Assembly (NCBI GenBank): GCA_051209155.1
Contig: JBPJGB010000003.1
From: Actomonas sp051209155
GTDB taxonomy: Bacteria; Verrucomicrobiota; Verrucomicrobiia; Opitutales; Opitutaceae
Direction: 5' to 3' (one strand)
DNA length: 64,000 nucleotides
The notes under the pieces were generated by a model. That model was not told the origin of the DNA. It saw only the letters and a program-made list of their open reading frames with translations, and made no database searches. The number at the start of each line of letters is the position of its first letter. Position 1 is the first letter of the stretch. Positions 37,801 to 47,119 of this stretch are shown piece after piece. A program made the translations under genes and the position numbers.

Positions 37801-38288
37801 GCGGCGCCATGGAAGGCGGCGACGCCCGCCGCGGCTGGCGTCTTTTTAATCAGCATCCCGTGCTGGCCTGCACCCGCTGCCACAAAGTTTACGGCGAGGG
37901 TGGCGAGGCCGGGCCGGACCTGAGCACCATCGCCGACCACCAATCGACCGAATACATCCTCGAGTCGATCATCGACCCCAACGCCGCCATCGCCGAGGGC
38001 TTCGACGTCGTTGCCTTCAATCTCAAGGACGGCGGCTTTGTCGCCGGCACCATCGCCGAGGAAACCGCGGAGAAAATCGTGGTTTGGGATGCCGCCGGCG
38101 AGAAACATGAGATCGACCCGGCCAACGTGGTCTCCCGCAACGGTGCGCCGTCCAGCATGCCGCCAATCTTCGGCATGATTCTCAAGCGGGACGAATTGCG
38201 CGATCTCATGGCTTTCATGCGCAATTTGAAGCCCCGGGAGCAGACGGGGGAAGGCGAAGGCGCCGCCCGCGCCACCCACGGCGAATAA
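34893..38288 (+). CDS. PVC-type multidomain haem protein (propeller, HEAT repeats, CxxCH)
   Basis: This 1131-residue exported protein has a signal peptide, an N-terminal beta-propeller of the PVC membrane-bound dehydrogenase type (about 30-460, with FDFDEQGRLFVSETHRYRSS, QDTDGDGVADTSSVFADG and GPDGKLYMSIGDRS), a long stretch of HEAT-like repeats (about 480-940, for example AEVRAQAAKLAGDHH), and a C-terminal cytochrome c domain with CTRCH at residues 993-997. The combination is almost private to Planctomycetes and Verrucomicrobia and is thought to serve periplasmic sugar or polyol oxidation. I choose the GTG at 34893, which begins a good signal peptide, over a TTG at 34878. The isomerase-like gene upstream probably shares the pathway. 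Confidence 0.9.
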   Translation: MKFPAIPVLLLASASIAAAAFPPYPSLELDPAEQRLPEPVMTPASDAAEQAISQFRASDDFEIKLWAAEPMLSNPVAFDFDEQGRLFVSETHRYRSSVLDIRGYMPILEHELAAQTIEDRVKLIDNVFGDQAKDLEIETEVVRLVQDTDGDGVADTSSVFADGFNSKLDGIASGVLAHRGKVWFSNIPSLWQFDTDESGTTATAQRELIRGFGVRFGYTGHDFHGLIMGPDGKLYMSIGDRSTNATSSVDGSHVKLLDQGAVFRSNPDGSEFELVAWGLRNPQELAFNQWGDLLTGDNDCDNGDLERLVHVVEGGDSGWSVGYQFAPLGRAGPWMSEDLWKPDFPGRAAYLLPPMANIEDGPSGITYYPGTGLSPAFDNTLFITHFKGSIARSGVQSYKLAPNGASYEVTHSEPFVWGMLPTDVTFAPDGKFYFVDWVVGWPKSNMGRVYSLSPKHPTAAQQNMATEVQALLGGGIQKADTDTLIALLGHVDQRIRTEAQFEIVARGAAHVPALAQMAADDSADLFARLHAVWGLGMLQRDHPHALATLGFLLGNSTAEVRAQAAKLAGDHHLNEHTRTLVALLEDDAPRVRFFAAQSLGKLGDSDVAEPLIELLRRNNNADAYIRHAAVYALQKLDNRSVLAAHEDDASAAVRLGVILTYRRLQEPRIAHFLNDADPYLVRETALAINDAPINEALPALAAMAGRGDLEDEALQLRIINARLRVGQADDAEALAIYAANAAIAADLREEALHQLSTWADPFHRDRVMGVYRPLDDRDPAPAIAAVERHLEALLSDENRGVKLATLAAIGELKITSALPRLRTLLASAEEDGEVRATALGLLDQLEDPQLLEAVAVAGNSDDSELRMATLPILARLSPEQALPVLTRMATDGAPREQQAAYTAIADLASPAAADLILAGLRHLKAGEVPYLAQFELLDAAEASASPEVQTALADVKAAWESSGDKLAPFRGAMEGGDARRGWRLFNQHPVLACTRCHKVYGEGGEAGPDLSTIADHQSTEYILESIIDPNAAIAEGFDVVAFNLKDGGFVAGTIAEETAEKIVVWDAAGEKHEIDPANVVSRNGAPSSMPPIFGMILKRDELRDLMAFMRNLKPREQTGEGEGAARATHGE

Positions 38289-38311
38289 TCCTCCCGCGCA
38301 ATCGAAGGTCG

Positions 38312-38342
38312 AGGCCGAGGCACCACGCCTCGGCCTTTTTTT
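38312..38342 (+). terminator. Strong intrinsic terminator after the PVC haem protein
   Basis: A perfect 10-bp stem (AGGCCGAGGC with GCCTCGGCCT, loop ACCAC) runs into seven T residues. Confidence 0.92.
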
Positions 38343-38396
38343 GGCGTGGACTGAAAGATTTTCCGGTCGAGGCGCGTTCCAGACGGGAACGCCCGC

Positions 38397-39119
38397 ATGG
38401 AAGACAACCCATTTCCCCCGACCTCCCGCCTGCGCGACATGGCGGTAAACGAACGCCCGCAGGAACGACTGCAGCGCTCCGGCCCCACCGCGCTCAGCGA
38501 CACCGAACTCCTCGCCATGCTGCTCCGCAGCGGCACGCAGGGGCACGACGTGCTCGCCGTGGCGGAAAAGCTCCTCGCCGCCGCTGGCTCGCTTGCCGAT
38601 CTGCTGAGCTGGACGGAAAAAGACTTCACCCGACTGCGTGGCATCGGTCGGGTCAAAGCGCTGCAGCTGCTGACGGTGATGGAAGTCGCCCGACGGGTCG
38701 TGGCCTCAAGCAACACGGTCGCGCCGCAACTCAGCACGCCGCAGGAGATCGCCACCTTCTGCCGACCGCACACGCTCGGCCTTGCCGTCGAGAAGTTTTG
38801 GGTTCTGTGCCTGAATCGAAAGAACCGCCTGCTTCGCCGGGTCGAAGTCACCAGCGGCACGGCAACCGCCACCTTGGTCCATCCGCGGGAGGTTTTTCGC
38901 GCCGCCATCAAAGAATCTGCCGCGGCCGTGGTTTGTGTGCACAACCACCCCAGCGGCGATCCGGCGCCGAGCGCGGCCGACGTGCGCATCACCCGCCAAC
39001 TCCGCGAAGCGGCCCAGATTGTTGAGATCGACTTGTTGGACCACATCATCGTTGGCCACCCGGCGGCCGACCCCCTCGGACTCGGGCACTACAGTTTTCG
39101 CGACGCCGGCGTTATCTGA
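38397..39119 (+). CDS. radC: RadC family JAB-domain protein
   Basis: The 240-residue protein has an N-terminal UPF0758 part (RERLQR-like PQERLQRSGPTALSDTELLA), a helix-hairpin-helix (FTRLRGIGRVKALQLL) and a C-terminal JAB/MPN metalloprotease-like domain with VCVHNHPSGDPAPSAADVRI. Length and order are normal for RadC. Its role in DNA repair is disputed in the literature; the metal-site motif is intact here. tRNA-Ser follows 84 bp downstream. Confidence 0.93.
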   Translation: MEDNPFPPTSRLRDMAVNERPQERLQRSGPTALSDTELLAMLLRSGTQGHDVLAVAEKLLAAAGSLADLLSWTEKDFTRLRGIGRVKALQLLTVMEVARRVVASSNTVAPQLSTPQEIATFCRPHTLGLAVEKFWVLCLNRKNRLLRRVEVTSGTATATLVHPREVFRAAIKESAAAVVCVHNHPSGDPAPSAADVRITRQLREAAQIVEIDLLDHIIVGHPAADPLGLGHYSFRDAGVI

Positions 39120-39203
39120 GCGGGACGCGAGAATCCCCGCATGTTTTCGCAAGAAATCGCCTTGCCACGGGGGACAGGGCGCGTTGCCTTCTCCCCCTCG
39201 CTC

Positions 39204-39295
39204 GGAGAGATGGCTGAGTGGTCGAAAGCGGCGCTTTGCTAAAGCGTTGAAGGTGTAACAGCCTTCCGGGGGTTCGAATCCCCCTCTCTCCGCCA
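39204..39295 (+). tRNA. tRNA-Ser (GCU)
   Basis: A class II cloverleaf: acceptor GGAGAGA/TCTCTCC (39204-39210 with 39285-39291), anticodon stem-loop with TTGCTAA giving anticodon GCU, a long variable arm around GTTGAAGGTGTAACAGCCTT, T-arm with GGTTCGAATCC and an encoded CCA at 39293-39295. It should decode AGC/AGU. Confidence 0.96.
39277..39293. repeat. Proximal copy of the tRNA-Ser 3'-end direct repeat
   Basis: These 17 bp (AATCCCCCTCTCTCCGC) are the 3' half of the T-arm and acceptor of tRNA-Ser and recur exactly at 39470-39486, 193 bp downstream. Confidence 0.9.
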
Positions 39296-39469
39296 GCGAG
39301 GGGAGGAACCCCAAAGGGCCCAGCCAGCCGGTCCCGCCGCGTGCACGTAGCACGAATAACCTGAGGGGAATTTTGAACCCTGCGGTATCAAACCACTCGC
39401 ATGGCTCGTAGCCGGCGAAGTCCGGCAAAACGGGACGCAGAAGGGCCGCCTCCAAGGCGCCGCGCGGCC
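39296..39469. other. Spacer between the tRNA-Ser repeats
   Basis: This 174-bp stretch has no gene I can support. It is GC-rich with imperfect small inverted words (GTGCACGTAGCAC near 39340; GGCGAAGTCC, CCGCCTCCAAGGCGCCGCG). Antisense open frames crossing it read through the tRNA and are judged spurious. Confidence 0.6.
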
Positions 39470-39486
39470 AATCCCCCTCTCTCCGC
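39470..39486. repeat. Distal copy of the tRNA-Ser 3' end
   Basis: An exact 17-bp copy of the tRNA-Ser 3' end, without the CCA (it continues GGG), lying in otherwise unrelated sequence. It looks like an attachment-site or duplication scar; no integrase lies nearby. Confidence 0.85.
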
Positions 39487-39550
39487 GGGCCACGAACGGG
39501 TAATCACGTTCGCACGAAGCTGTAGGTGTAGGCGAGGCGCCTGCGCCCGA

Positions 39551-40114
39551 TCACTCCGCCGAGCCCGACGCTGGGGCGCTGCCACCGGATTCTCCGCCTG
39601 CGGCGGCCTCCTCCTCCGGTGCGCCTACCAGCACCGACAATTGCTCCTGCACGGCGATGAAAAAGGCCGGATTCAGCTCCCCCACCGGCACCTCGCAACG
39701 GGTCTTCGAACCGCGATGCTCATAAACATCCTTACTGCCATCCTCGTTGCGTCCCTTGGGACGAATCAGCCGCTTGCGCTCCAACATGAGCGCCAAAAAC
39801 TGCACCAAACGCCCATCTTCCTCCGACAGCTCATTGCTCGGATCGGCCAGGGTCAGAAACAGATTCTCGGCAGTCAGTTTCAGCTCTCTTTCCGGATTTT
39901 CATTGGCCACCCGCGGCTTGAAACGCTGCACCCACCGACAGGCCAACCGACCCGGCGCCTCGAAGGACTCCTCCCGCTCCGCTTTCAAATCAAACCGGGC
40001 GATCTCCCCCGAATCCGCGAGACGCACCAGCTGACTGATGACGCGCTCATCCTCGACGAATTCTTCGCCGCTCACAAAGCAGGTGGTCGCCATGGCAGGC
40101 AGATTCAGATCCAT
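39551..40114 (-). CDS. Hypothetical cytoplasmic protein, about 187 residues
   Basis: The product has an N-terminal part with MATTCFVSGEEFVEDERVIS, a charged central region (ELKLTAENLFLTLADPSNE) and a Glu/Ala/Gly-rich C-terminal tail. CFVSGEEF may form part of a small zinc or nucleic-acid binding unit, but I cannot name the family. Starts at 40114 (MDLNLPAM) or 40093 (MATTCF) are both possible; the frame remains open far upstream over the antisense of the phosphoesterase, which is not coding. It is divergent from the phosphoesterase. Confidence 0.65.
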   Translation of the reverse strand: MDLNLPAMATTCFVSGEEFVEDERVISQLVRLADSGEIARFDLKAEREESFEAPGRLACRWVQRFKPRVANENPERELKLTAENLFLTLADPSNELSEEDGRLVQFLALMLERKRLIRPKGRNEDGSKDVYEHRGSKTRCEVPVGELNPAFFIAVQEQLSVLVGAPEEEAAAGGESGGSAPASGSAE

Positions 40115-40189
40115 GAACCCTTGTCTAGAGCCCGGCATTGCCGAAGCTAGCAAAAAGCCCCTGGCTTTTCCGCCTTTCCTCCTCCCTGC

Positions 40190-40849
40190 ATGACCGGACG
40201 CACCATCATTATCGGCGACATCCACGGCTGCCACGCCGAGTTCAGCGCGCTGCTGAAGCGGCTGGCCCCGACGAGCGATGACCGGGTGGTGCTGCTGGGG
40301 GATCTGGTCAACCGGGGTCCCGACACCTTGCGGGTGCTCGACATCGCCCGGGAAATCCAAGCCACCATCCTGCTCGGCAACCACGAGCTGCGCCTGCTCG
40401 AACACCGCCGTTCCGGCTTTAAATCGAAACTCAAGGAAACCGACGCCGCCACGCTGGCCGTGTTGCGCCCGCCGGACTGGGATCTGCTCGAATCGCTGCC
40501 GCTCACCCTCCACCTGCCCGAGATCAACGTGGTCTGTGTGCACGGCGGTTTTCTCCCCGGGATCCCCTGGCAGCAACAGGACGCCGACACCGTGACCCGT
40601 ATCCAAGTCGTCGATCGCGACGGTCAACCGCGCAAACGCGCCGAATGCACCGACGGCGTGCTCTGGGCCGATCTTTGGAGTGGGCCCCCTTTTGTCGTCT
40701 ACGGCCACACGCCCCGCCCCGATATCTATAAACTCAAGTGGTCCGCCGGCATCGACACCGCCTGCGTCATGGGCGGCCACCTCACGGCCTACGTGCTCCC
40801 TGACCGACGCTTCGTGCAAGTGCGCGCCGCGCAGCGCTACTTCGGCTGA
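40190..40849 (+). CDS. Metallophosphoesterase (ApaH/PrpE-like)
   Basis: The 219-residue protein has all calcineurin-like metal motifs in order: GDIHGCHAEF (residues 9-18), GDLVNRGPD, GNHELRLLEH, VHGGFLPG and VYGHTPRP. It resembles the bacterial Ser/Thr phosphatase and diadenosine-tetraphosphatase group; the C-terminal DTACVMGGHLTAYVLPD is typical. The substrate (protein phosphate, Ap4A or another) cannot be decided by eye. It is followed 22 bp later by the isochorismatase-like gene. Confidence 0.9.
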   Translation: MTGRTIIIGDIHGCHAEFSALLKRLAPTSDDRVVLLGDLVNRGPDTLRVLDIAREIQATILLGNHELRLLEHRRSGFKSKLKETDAATLAVLRPPDWDLLESLPLTLHLPEINVVCVHGGFLPGIPWQQQDADTVTRIQVVDRDGQPRKRAECTDGVLWADLWSGPPFVVYGHTPRPDIYKLKWSAGIDTACVMGGHLTAYVLPDRRFVQVRAAQRYFG

Positions 40850-40871
40850 CGCCCAGCCCCTCCCTTCCCCT

Positions 40872-41432
40872 ATGTCTGATTCTGCTTCCGTTCCCGGCGC
40901 CCTCCTCCTCTGCCTCGACATGCAGCCGCCCTTCATCGGCGCGATCACCGACGGTGCCGTTGTGTCCCGCCGCTGTGCTCTCGCTCTGCAAGCCGCTCGC
41001 GGACTCGGGATCGCCACCGCCCTCACGGAGCAAGTCCCCGCCAAACTCGGGCCGACCAACACCTCCATCCTCGCTGCCGCCGGCCCAGACACCCCGGTTT
41101 TTGCCAAGAGCACCTTCTCCGCGCTCGCCACCGAGGAGATCAGCGCCCACCTGCGTGACCTTGAGGTGGAGCACCTGCTGCTCTGCGGCATCGAAACTCC
41201 GATCTGCGTGTATCAAACCGCGCTCGAAGCCCTCAACCAGGACATCGCCGTCACTGTGCTGAGCGACGCGATCGGTGCCCGTCGATCGGAAGACGCCGCC
41301 GCGACCCTCACCGCCCTGCGCGCGCACGGCGTGCACGTGCTGCCGCTCGAAACGGTGTTCTATGCCCTCTTGCACGACACCGCGCACCCGTTCTTCAAAT
41401 CCTTTACCCAACTGGTGAAATCCCATGCCTGA
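40872..41432 (+). CDS. Isochorismatase-like cysteine hydrolase
   Basis: The 186-residue protein has the Asp-Lys-Cys triad of the isochorismatase superfamily: Asp16 in LLCLDMQPPF, Lys79 in VFAKSTFSA and Cys112 in GIETPICVYQTALEAL. Such enzymes hydrolyse amides or vinyl ethers (nicotinamidase, isochorismatase and others); the substrate is unknown. Its 3' end overlaps the YhaM-like start by 8 nt, showing translational coupling. Confidence 0.88.
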   Translation: MSDSASVPGALLLCLDMQPPFIGAITDGAVVSRRCALALQAARGLGIATALTEQVPAKLGPTNTSILAAAGPDTPVFAKSTFSALATEEISAHLRDLEVEHLLLCGIETPICVYQTALEALNQDIAVTVLSDAIGARRSEDAAATLTALRAHGVHVLPLETVFYALLHDTAHPFFKSFTQLVKSHA

Positions 41433-42411
41433 CGAATCCCTCCCCACCGTATCCGACCTCAAGTCCATGGGCGGCGGCCTGTCCTTCACCGCCGTCCTGC
41501 TCGTGCGCAAGGCCACCACCAAGACCGCTTCCAACGGCAACCCGTTCCTATCACTCGAGTTCGGCGACCGCACCGGGAGCTTCAACGCCAACCTTTGGAG
41601 CGATCATCCGCAATACGACCTGCTCGCCGGCGGCGCCGAGGGCAATGCCTTCCAGGTCGAAGGGCGGGTCGATTTCTACCAAGGCCGCTTCTCGCCGAAA
41701 CTCGGCGCGCTCAAACCGCTCGACGAAGCCGCCCTCGAGGCTTCCGGTGCGCTCGCCGCGCTCGTGGAGGTGCCGCCGGAGGATCCGGTGGAAATGTGGC
41801 GCGAATTCGAGAGTCTCATCGAGTTTATCCAACACGACGAATTGCGCATGACGGTGCGGGGCGTGTTCGAAGAACTCGGCGACGCCTTTCGCACCGCCCC
41901 GGCCGCGACGGCCATGCATCACGCCTACCGCCACGGCCTGCTGGAGCACACCCTGCACATGGCCCGAGCCTGCAAGGCCCTCCTGCCGCTCTACCGCGAA
42001 GTCGACCCCGATCTCGCCATGGCCGGCATCCTCGTTCACGACACCGGCAAGGTCACCGAATACGAGGGCGCGCTCGGGGCGAAGCGCTCCCGCAAAGGCA
42101 TCCTGCAGGGCCATGTGGTGCTTGGTTACGCCATCGTGCGCAAAGCCGGCCTGCGCGCCAAACTCGATGCCGATCGCCTGGAGCGGCTTGAACACATCGT
42201 GCTCAGTCACCAAGGCGAACCGGCCTGGGGCGCGGCCATTTACGCGGCAACCCCCGAGGCGGTGTTCGTCTCCATGATCGACAACCTCGACGCCCGCATG
42301 GGCATGGTGCAACGCGCCCTGCGCACCACCCCGGATACTGAACAATTCAGCGAACGCCTCATGGGCTTGAACAGCGCCCTGCTCGTCGAGCCCCTGCCAC
42401 CGTCCGAGTAG
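41425..42411 (+). CDS. yhaM: 3'-5' exoribonuclease YhaM-like (OB fold plus HD domain)
   Basis: The 328-residue protein has an N-terminal OB-fold (about 15-100, FTAVLLVRKATTKTASNGNP, LEFGDRTGSFNANLWSD) and a C-terminal HD domain with HHAYRHGLLEHTLHMA and ILVHDTGKVTEYE, plus VLSHQGEPAWGAA. This order and length match YhaM/CBF1-type 3'-5' exonucleases acting on RNA and ssDNA. It ends the three-gene set with the phosphoesterase and isochorismatase-like genes. Confidence 0.88.
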   Translation: MPDESLPTVSDLKSMGGGLSFTAVLLVRKATTKTASNGNPFLSLEFGDRTGSFNANLWSDHPQYDLLAGGAEGNAFQVEGRVDFYQGRFSPKLGALKPLDEAALEASGALAALVEVPPEDPVEMWREFESLIEFIQHDELRMTVRGVFEELGDAFRTAPAATAMHHAYRHGLLEHTLHMARACKALLPLYREVDPDLAMAGILVHDTGKVTEYEGALGAKRSRKGILQGHVVLGYAIVRKAGLRAKLDADRLERLEHIVLSHQGEPAWGAAIYAATPEAVFVSMIDNLDARMGMVQRALRTTPDTEQFSERLMGLNSALLVEPLPPSE

Positions 42412-42466
42412 CCCCCGGTTCAATCGCTGTCGCCGGGGTCGCTGAACCCGGTCCCGCTCTCCGGTC

Positions 42467-42886
42467 TCAGTCTGCCGCGGGCTCCCAGCGCACCGTCATG
42501 ATCGTGCAGTCCTCCACCACGGTCCACCGGTGGTGCCAGCCTGCGCCCCAGATCACATAATCACCCGGGCGGCGCAACTCGACGACCTGAGCCGACGGCG
42601 ATGAAAAATCCGCCACCCGGCTGAGCTCGACCCGAAACAGCCCGGCCGGGCTCACCAAGACCGACAGCGTCCGCCCGACGCTCACCGGTTTGTCGCCCCC
42701 ACCCGGGTCGCCCGCCGCATGCCGCGCCCACTTGATCCATGGCCCGCGCGCCAAATCTTCGGGTCCGACAGAGCGCAGCGGCGAGTGAGCCTGCACGCCC
42801 TCCGCACCGCCAAACCCCACCACCCAGTCGCTGCCTCCCGTATCCAGCTCGCCGAGGTTTCCGGTTTCGATTGCGGGTGTATCCAT
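42467..42886 (-). CDS. Small cupin-like protein at the end of the pilus operon
   Basis: The 139-residue protein has no signal or membrane helix. Its C-terminal half (VVELRRPGDYVIWGAGWHHR) is beta-rich with a GDYxxWxxxxHHxW pattern that suggests a cupin-like double-stranded beta-helix. It starts 4 bp after the pilC stop, so it is cotranscribed, but nothing shows a pilus role. Confidence 0.65.
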   Translation of the reverse strand: MDTPAIETGNLGELDTGGSDWVVGFGGAEGVQAHSPLRSVGPEDLARGPWIKWARHAAGDPGGGDKPVSVGRTLSVLVSPAGLFRVELSRVADFSSPSAQVVELRRPGDYVIWGAGWHHRWTVVEDCTIMTVRWEPAAD

Positions 42887-42890
42887 TTTC

Positions 42891-44165
42891 TTAACTCAGC
42901 GACTGCACGATGCTCACTAACGGCAGGAACAGCGCAACCACGATGGTGCCCACCACGACCGCCATGATCACAACCATAATCGGTTCGAGAATCGACGTGA
43001 GCGCCGTGACCGCGTTGTCCACTTCCTCGTCATAGGTGTCCGCCACCCGCTCCAACATCGCGGGTAACTGGCCGGTCTCCTCGCCCACTTCGATCATGCT
43101 CGGCACCATGGCCGGGAATACGCCCGTCTCCTCCAGCGGCCGCGCCACGCCTTCGCCCGCCTTGACCCGCAAGCGCACCGCGTCGACCGCCTCGGCCACA
43201 TGCACGTTGCCCGCGGTCTCTCGCGTGATGCGCAAGGCATCGAGAATCTGCACGCCGGAGCTCAATAAGGTGCCCAAGGTGCGGGTGAAGCGCGCGACGG
43301 CTGACTTCAGGTTCAAATCGCCGATCACCGGCAGCGCCAGCAGCGCCCGGTCCACCACCCGGGTGCCCCGCCCGGTGCCCGCCAGCCAGCGCAGCAACCC
43401 GACGCCCACCACCATCGCGATCGCGCTCACCGCCAGGTTTTGTTCCACCCAATCACTCACCGCGAGCACCGCCTGCGTGAGCGCGGGGAGCGGACGCCCT
43501 TTGAGCATGGTCGCAAAAATGCTCTCGAAGCGTGGAATCACAAAAACGATGAGCGCACTCACCACCGCGACCGCAACCGCCATGATGATGAACGGATAAG
43601 TCATGGCGGCCTTCACCTTGCCGCGAATCCGCTGCGCTTTTTCCAGAAAATCCGCGAGGCGCAGCAGCACCACATCGAGCGCGCCGCCCGCCTCGCCAGC
43701 CTTGACCATATTGAGATACAGCCGGTCAAAAAGCTTCGGATACTGCGCCAGTCCGTCCGACAAGTTGCCGCCACTGCGGATCGTATCCGCCACCCCGCCG
43801 ATCGCTTGTTTGAGTGCGCCGGATCGCTGCTGCCGCTCCAAGACTTCAATCGCCCGCAGCAAAGGCATGCCCGCCTTGAGCATCGTGGCGAGCTGTCGCG
43901 TGAACAAGGTCCGCGCTTTCGGGCCGCTGGTGCCACGCGGCTTCGTCAACCGGGCCCACAGCGGAAAGGTCGCGGCGCCGCGGCGTGGTTTCCGGCCCGC
44001 GTAAGCCTGCTCCGCCTTCGCCTCCGGCGCGGTCGACAGATCGGTGGGAAACAGTCCGCGGGACTTAAGCTCCGCCGTCGCCAGCGCGACGCTGCCCGCC
44101 TGACATGAACCGCGCAGCTCCTTGCCGGTGCTGGCATCAATCGCGATGTAGGCGTAGGTCGGCAT
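42891..44165 (-). CDS. pilC: Type IV pilus/T2SS inner-membrane protein PilC/GspF
   Basis: The 424-residue protein starts with the family motif MPTYAYIAIDASTGKELRGS and has two T2SSF domains: the first with LSDGLAQYPKLFDRLYLNMV, KAGEAGGALDVVL, and the second with GVFPAMVPSMIEVGEETGQL, each followed by membrane helices (three in total, the last near the C-terminus). PilC/GspF is the platform on which the ATPases act. ATG 44165 is chosen over an upstream ATG at 44234 because it gives the canonical N-terminus. The upstream ATPase ends 12 bp before. Confidence 0.93.
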   Translation of the reverse strand: MPTYAYIAIDASTGKELRGSCQAGSVALATAELKSRGLFPTDLSTAPEAKAEQAYAGRKPRRGAATFPLWARLTKPRGTSGPKARTLFTRQLATMLKAGMPLLRAIEVLERQQRSGALKQAIGGVADTIRSGGNLSDGLAQYPKLFDRLYLNMVKAGEAGGALDVVLLRLADFLEKAQRIRGKVKAAMTYPFIIMAVAVAVVSALIVFVIPRFESIFATMLKGRPLPALTQAVLAVSDWVEQNLAVSAIAMVVGVGLLRWLAGTGRGTRVVDRALLALPVIGDLNLKSAVARFTRTLGTLLSSGVQILDALRITRETAGNVHVAEAVDAVRLRVKAGEGVARPLEETGVFPAMVPSMIEVGEETGQLPAMLERVADTYDEEVDNAVTALTSILEPIMVVIMAVVVGTIVVALFLPLVSIVQSLS

Positions 44166-44176
44166 GGCGCGAAAAC

Positions 44177-45868
<1,692 letters not shown>

Positions 45869-45933
45869 GGTCGACGTGTTTGCGGCGGGTTATCGTTGGC
45901 GGAAAAACCGGGCGTTCCGGACGCGTGTTTTGC

Positions 45934-47016
45934 TCAGACCTCGCTGAGCTGCATGCCCATATCGAGCAGCTTGTTGCGCATACCCTCCGGGTCCTGCGCC
46001 TTTTCCACCGCCATGTCCGGCGTGATCAATTCACGGTTCACCATGCTCATCAAATGTGTATCCATGGTGATCATACCGAGGCCCGCGCCGGTCTGAATGT
46101 CGGACGGGATGCGGAAGGTCTTGTTGTCGCGAATGAGCGAGGCGATGGAGGTCGTCGTGACCATGATTTCGTAGCCCGCGATGCGGCCACCACCGATCTT
46201 TTTGCACAGCACCTGGGAAACGACCGCGACGATCGACGAGGCGAGCTGCGTGCGGATCATGTCCTTCATGTTCGCCGGGAAGGCATCGACAATGCGGTCG
46301 ATGGTCTTGGCCGCACTGTTGGTGTGCAACGTGCCGAATACCAAGTGACCGGTCTCGGCCGCACTGATGGCGGCTTCGATCGTTTCCAAGTCGCGCATTT
46401 CACCCACCAGAATGACGTCCGGATCCTGACGCAGCGCGCGACGAATGGCCTCGGCGAACGACGGCACGTCCTGTCCGATCTCGCGCTGCGTCACGATGCA
46501 GCGCTTGTGGTCGTGGTAATACTCGATCGGGTCCTCAATCGTGATGATATGCCCTTCGCGGTGCTCGTTGATGTAGTTGATCATCGAGGCCAGCGTCGTG
46601 GACTTGCCCGAGCCGGTCGGACCGGTGACCAGAATGAGCCCGCGCGGACGATAGAGCAGCTCGCGAATCTTGTCGGGCAGACCGATGTCCCGCAGGCCGA
46701 ACATATGGTTGGGAATCTGGCGCAGCACGAGCCCGTAGGCGCCTTTGGCTTTGAGCACCGAGACGCGGAAACGAGCTTTGTCGAGGTAGGCGAAACCGAA
46801 GTCGGCGCCGCCCTCCAACTTTGCGGTCTGCTGGTGCGCGTCCGGCGTGATCGAAAGCATGAGCGCCTCGGTGTCGGCCGGGGTGAGATTGGGACCTTCG
46901 ATCGGCACCATGCTGCCGCTCAAGCGGAGCGTCGGGGGCTGGCCCACCTGACAGTGGAGGTCGGAGGCGTTCTGCTCGACGACAAGTTCGAGCAGGTCGT
47001 TCATTTCGTAGCTCAT
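45934..47016 (-). CDS. pilT: Twitching motility retraction ATPase PilT
   Basis: The 360-residue ATPase has no N-terminal MshEN domain and no zinc cysteines, as expected for PilT. Seen: DLLELVVEQNASDLHCQVGQ at the start, Walker A VTGPTGSGKSTTLASM, IEDPIEYYHDHKRCIVTQRE, Walker B QDPDVILVGEMRDLET, His box GTLHTNSAAKTIDRIVD and AGYEIMVTT. It depolymerises pili, so real twitching motility is implied. It lies between the two PilB paralogues. Confidence 0.95.
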   Translation of the reverse strand: MSYEMNDLLELVVEQNASDLHCQVGQPPTLRLSGSMVPIEGPNLTPADTEALMLSITPDAHQQTAKLEGGADFGFAYLDKARFRVSVLKAKGAYGLVLRQIPNHMFGLRDIGLPDKIRELLYRPRGLILVTGPTGSGKSTTLASMINYINEHREGHIITIEDPIEYYHDHKRCIVTQREIGQDVPSFAEAIRRALRQDPDVILVGEMRDLETIEAAISAAETGHLVFGTLHTNSAAKTIDRIVDAFPANMKDMIRTQLASSIVAVVSQVLCKKIGGGRIAGYEIMVTTTSIASLIRDNKTFRIPSDIQTGAGLGMITMDTHLMSMVNRELITPDMAVEKAQDPEGMRNKLLDMGMQLSEV

Positions 47017-47119
47017 GATCTCAGTGTGTTGGGGATACCCAACCCGTAACCCGTGGCAGCCGCCGAGCGCAACCGCGAAGGCCGGGAAAGAGCGGATTGG
47101 AAAGCATTTAACGCGTTTT

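Noticed and set aside
39239..39493. Minus-strand frame crossing tRNA-Ser and its spacer
   Set aside because: It reads the antisense of a tRNA; such frames are common false genes.
39204..39550. Genomic island or prophage at tRNA-Ser
   Set aside because: The repeated ends enclose under 200 bp and no integrase or phage gene is in the window.
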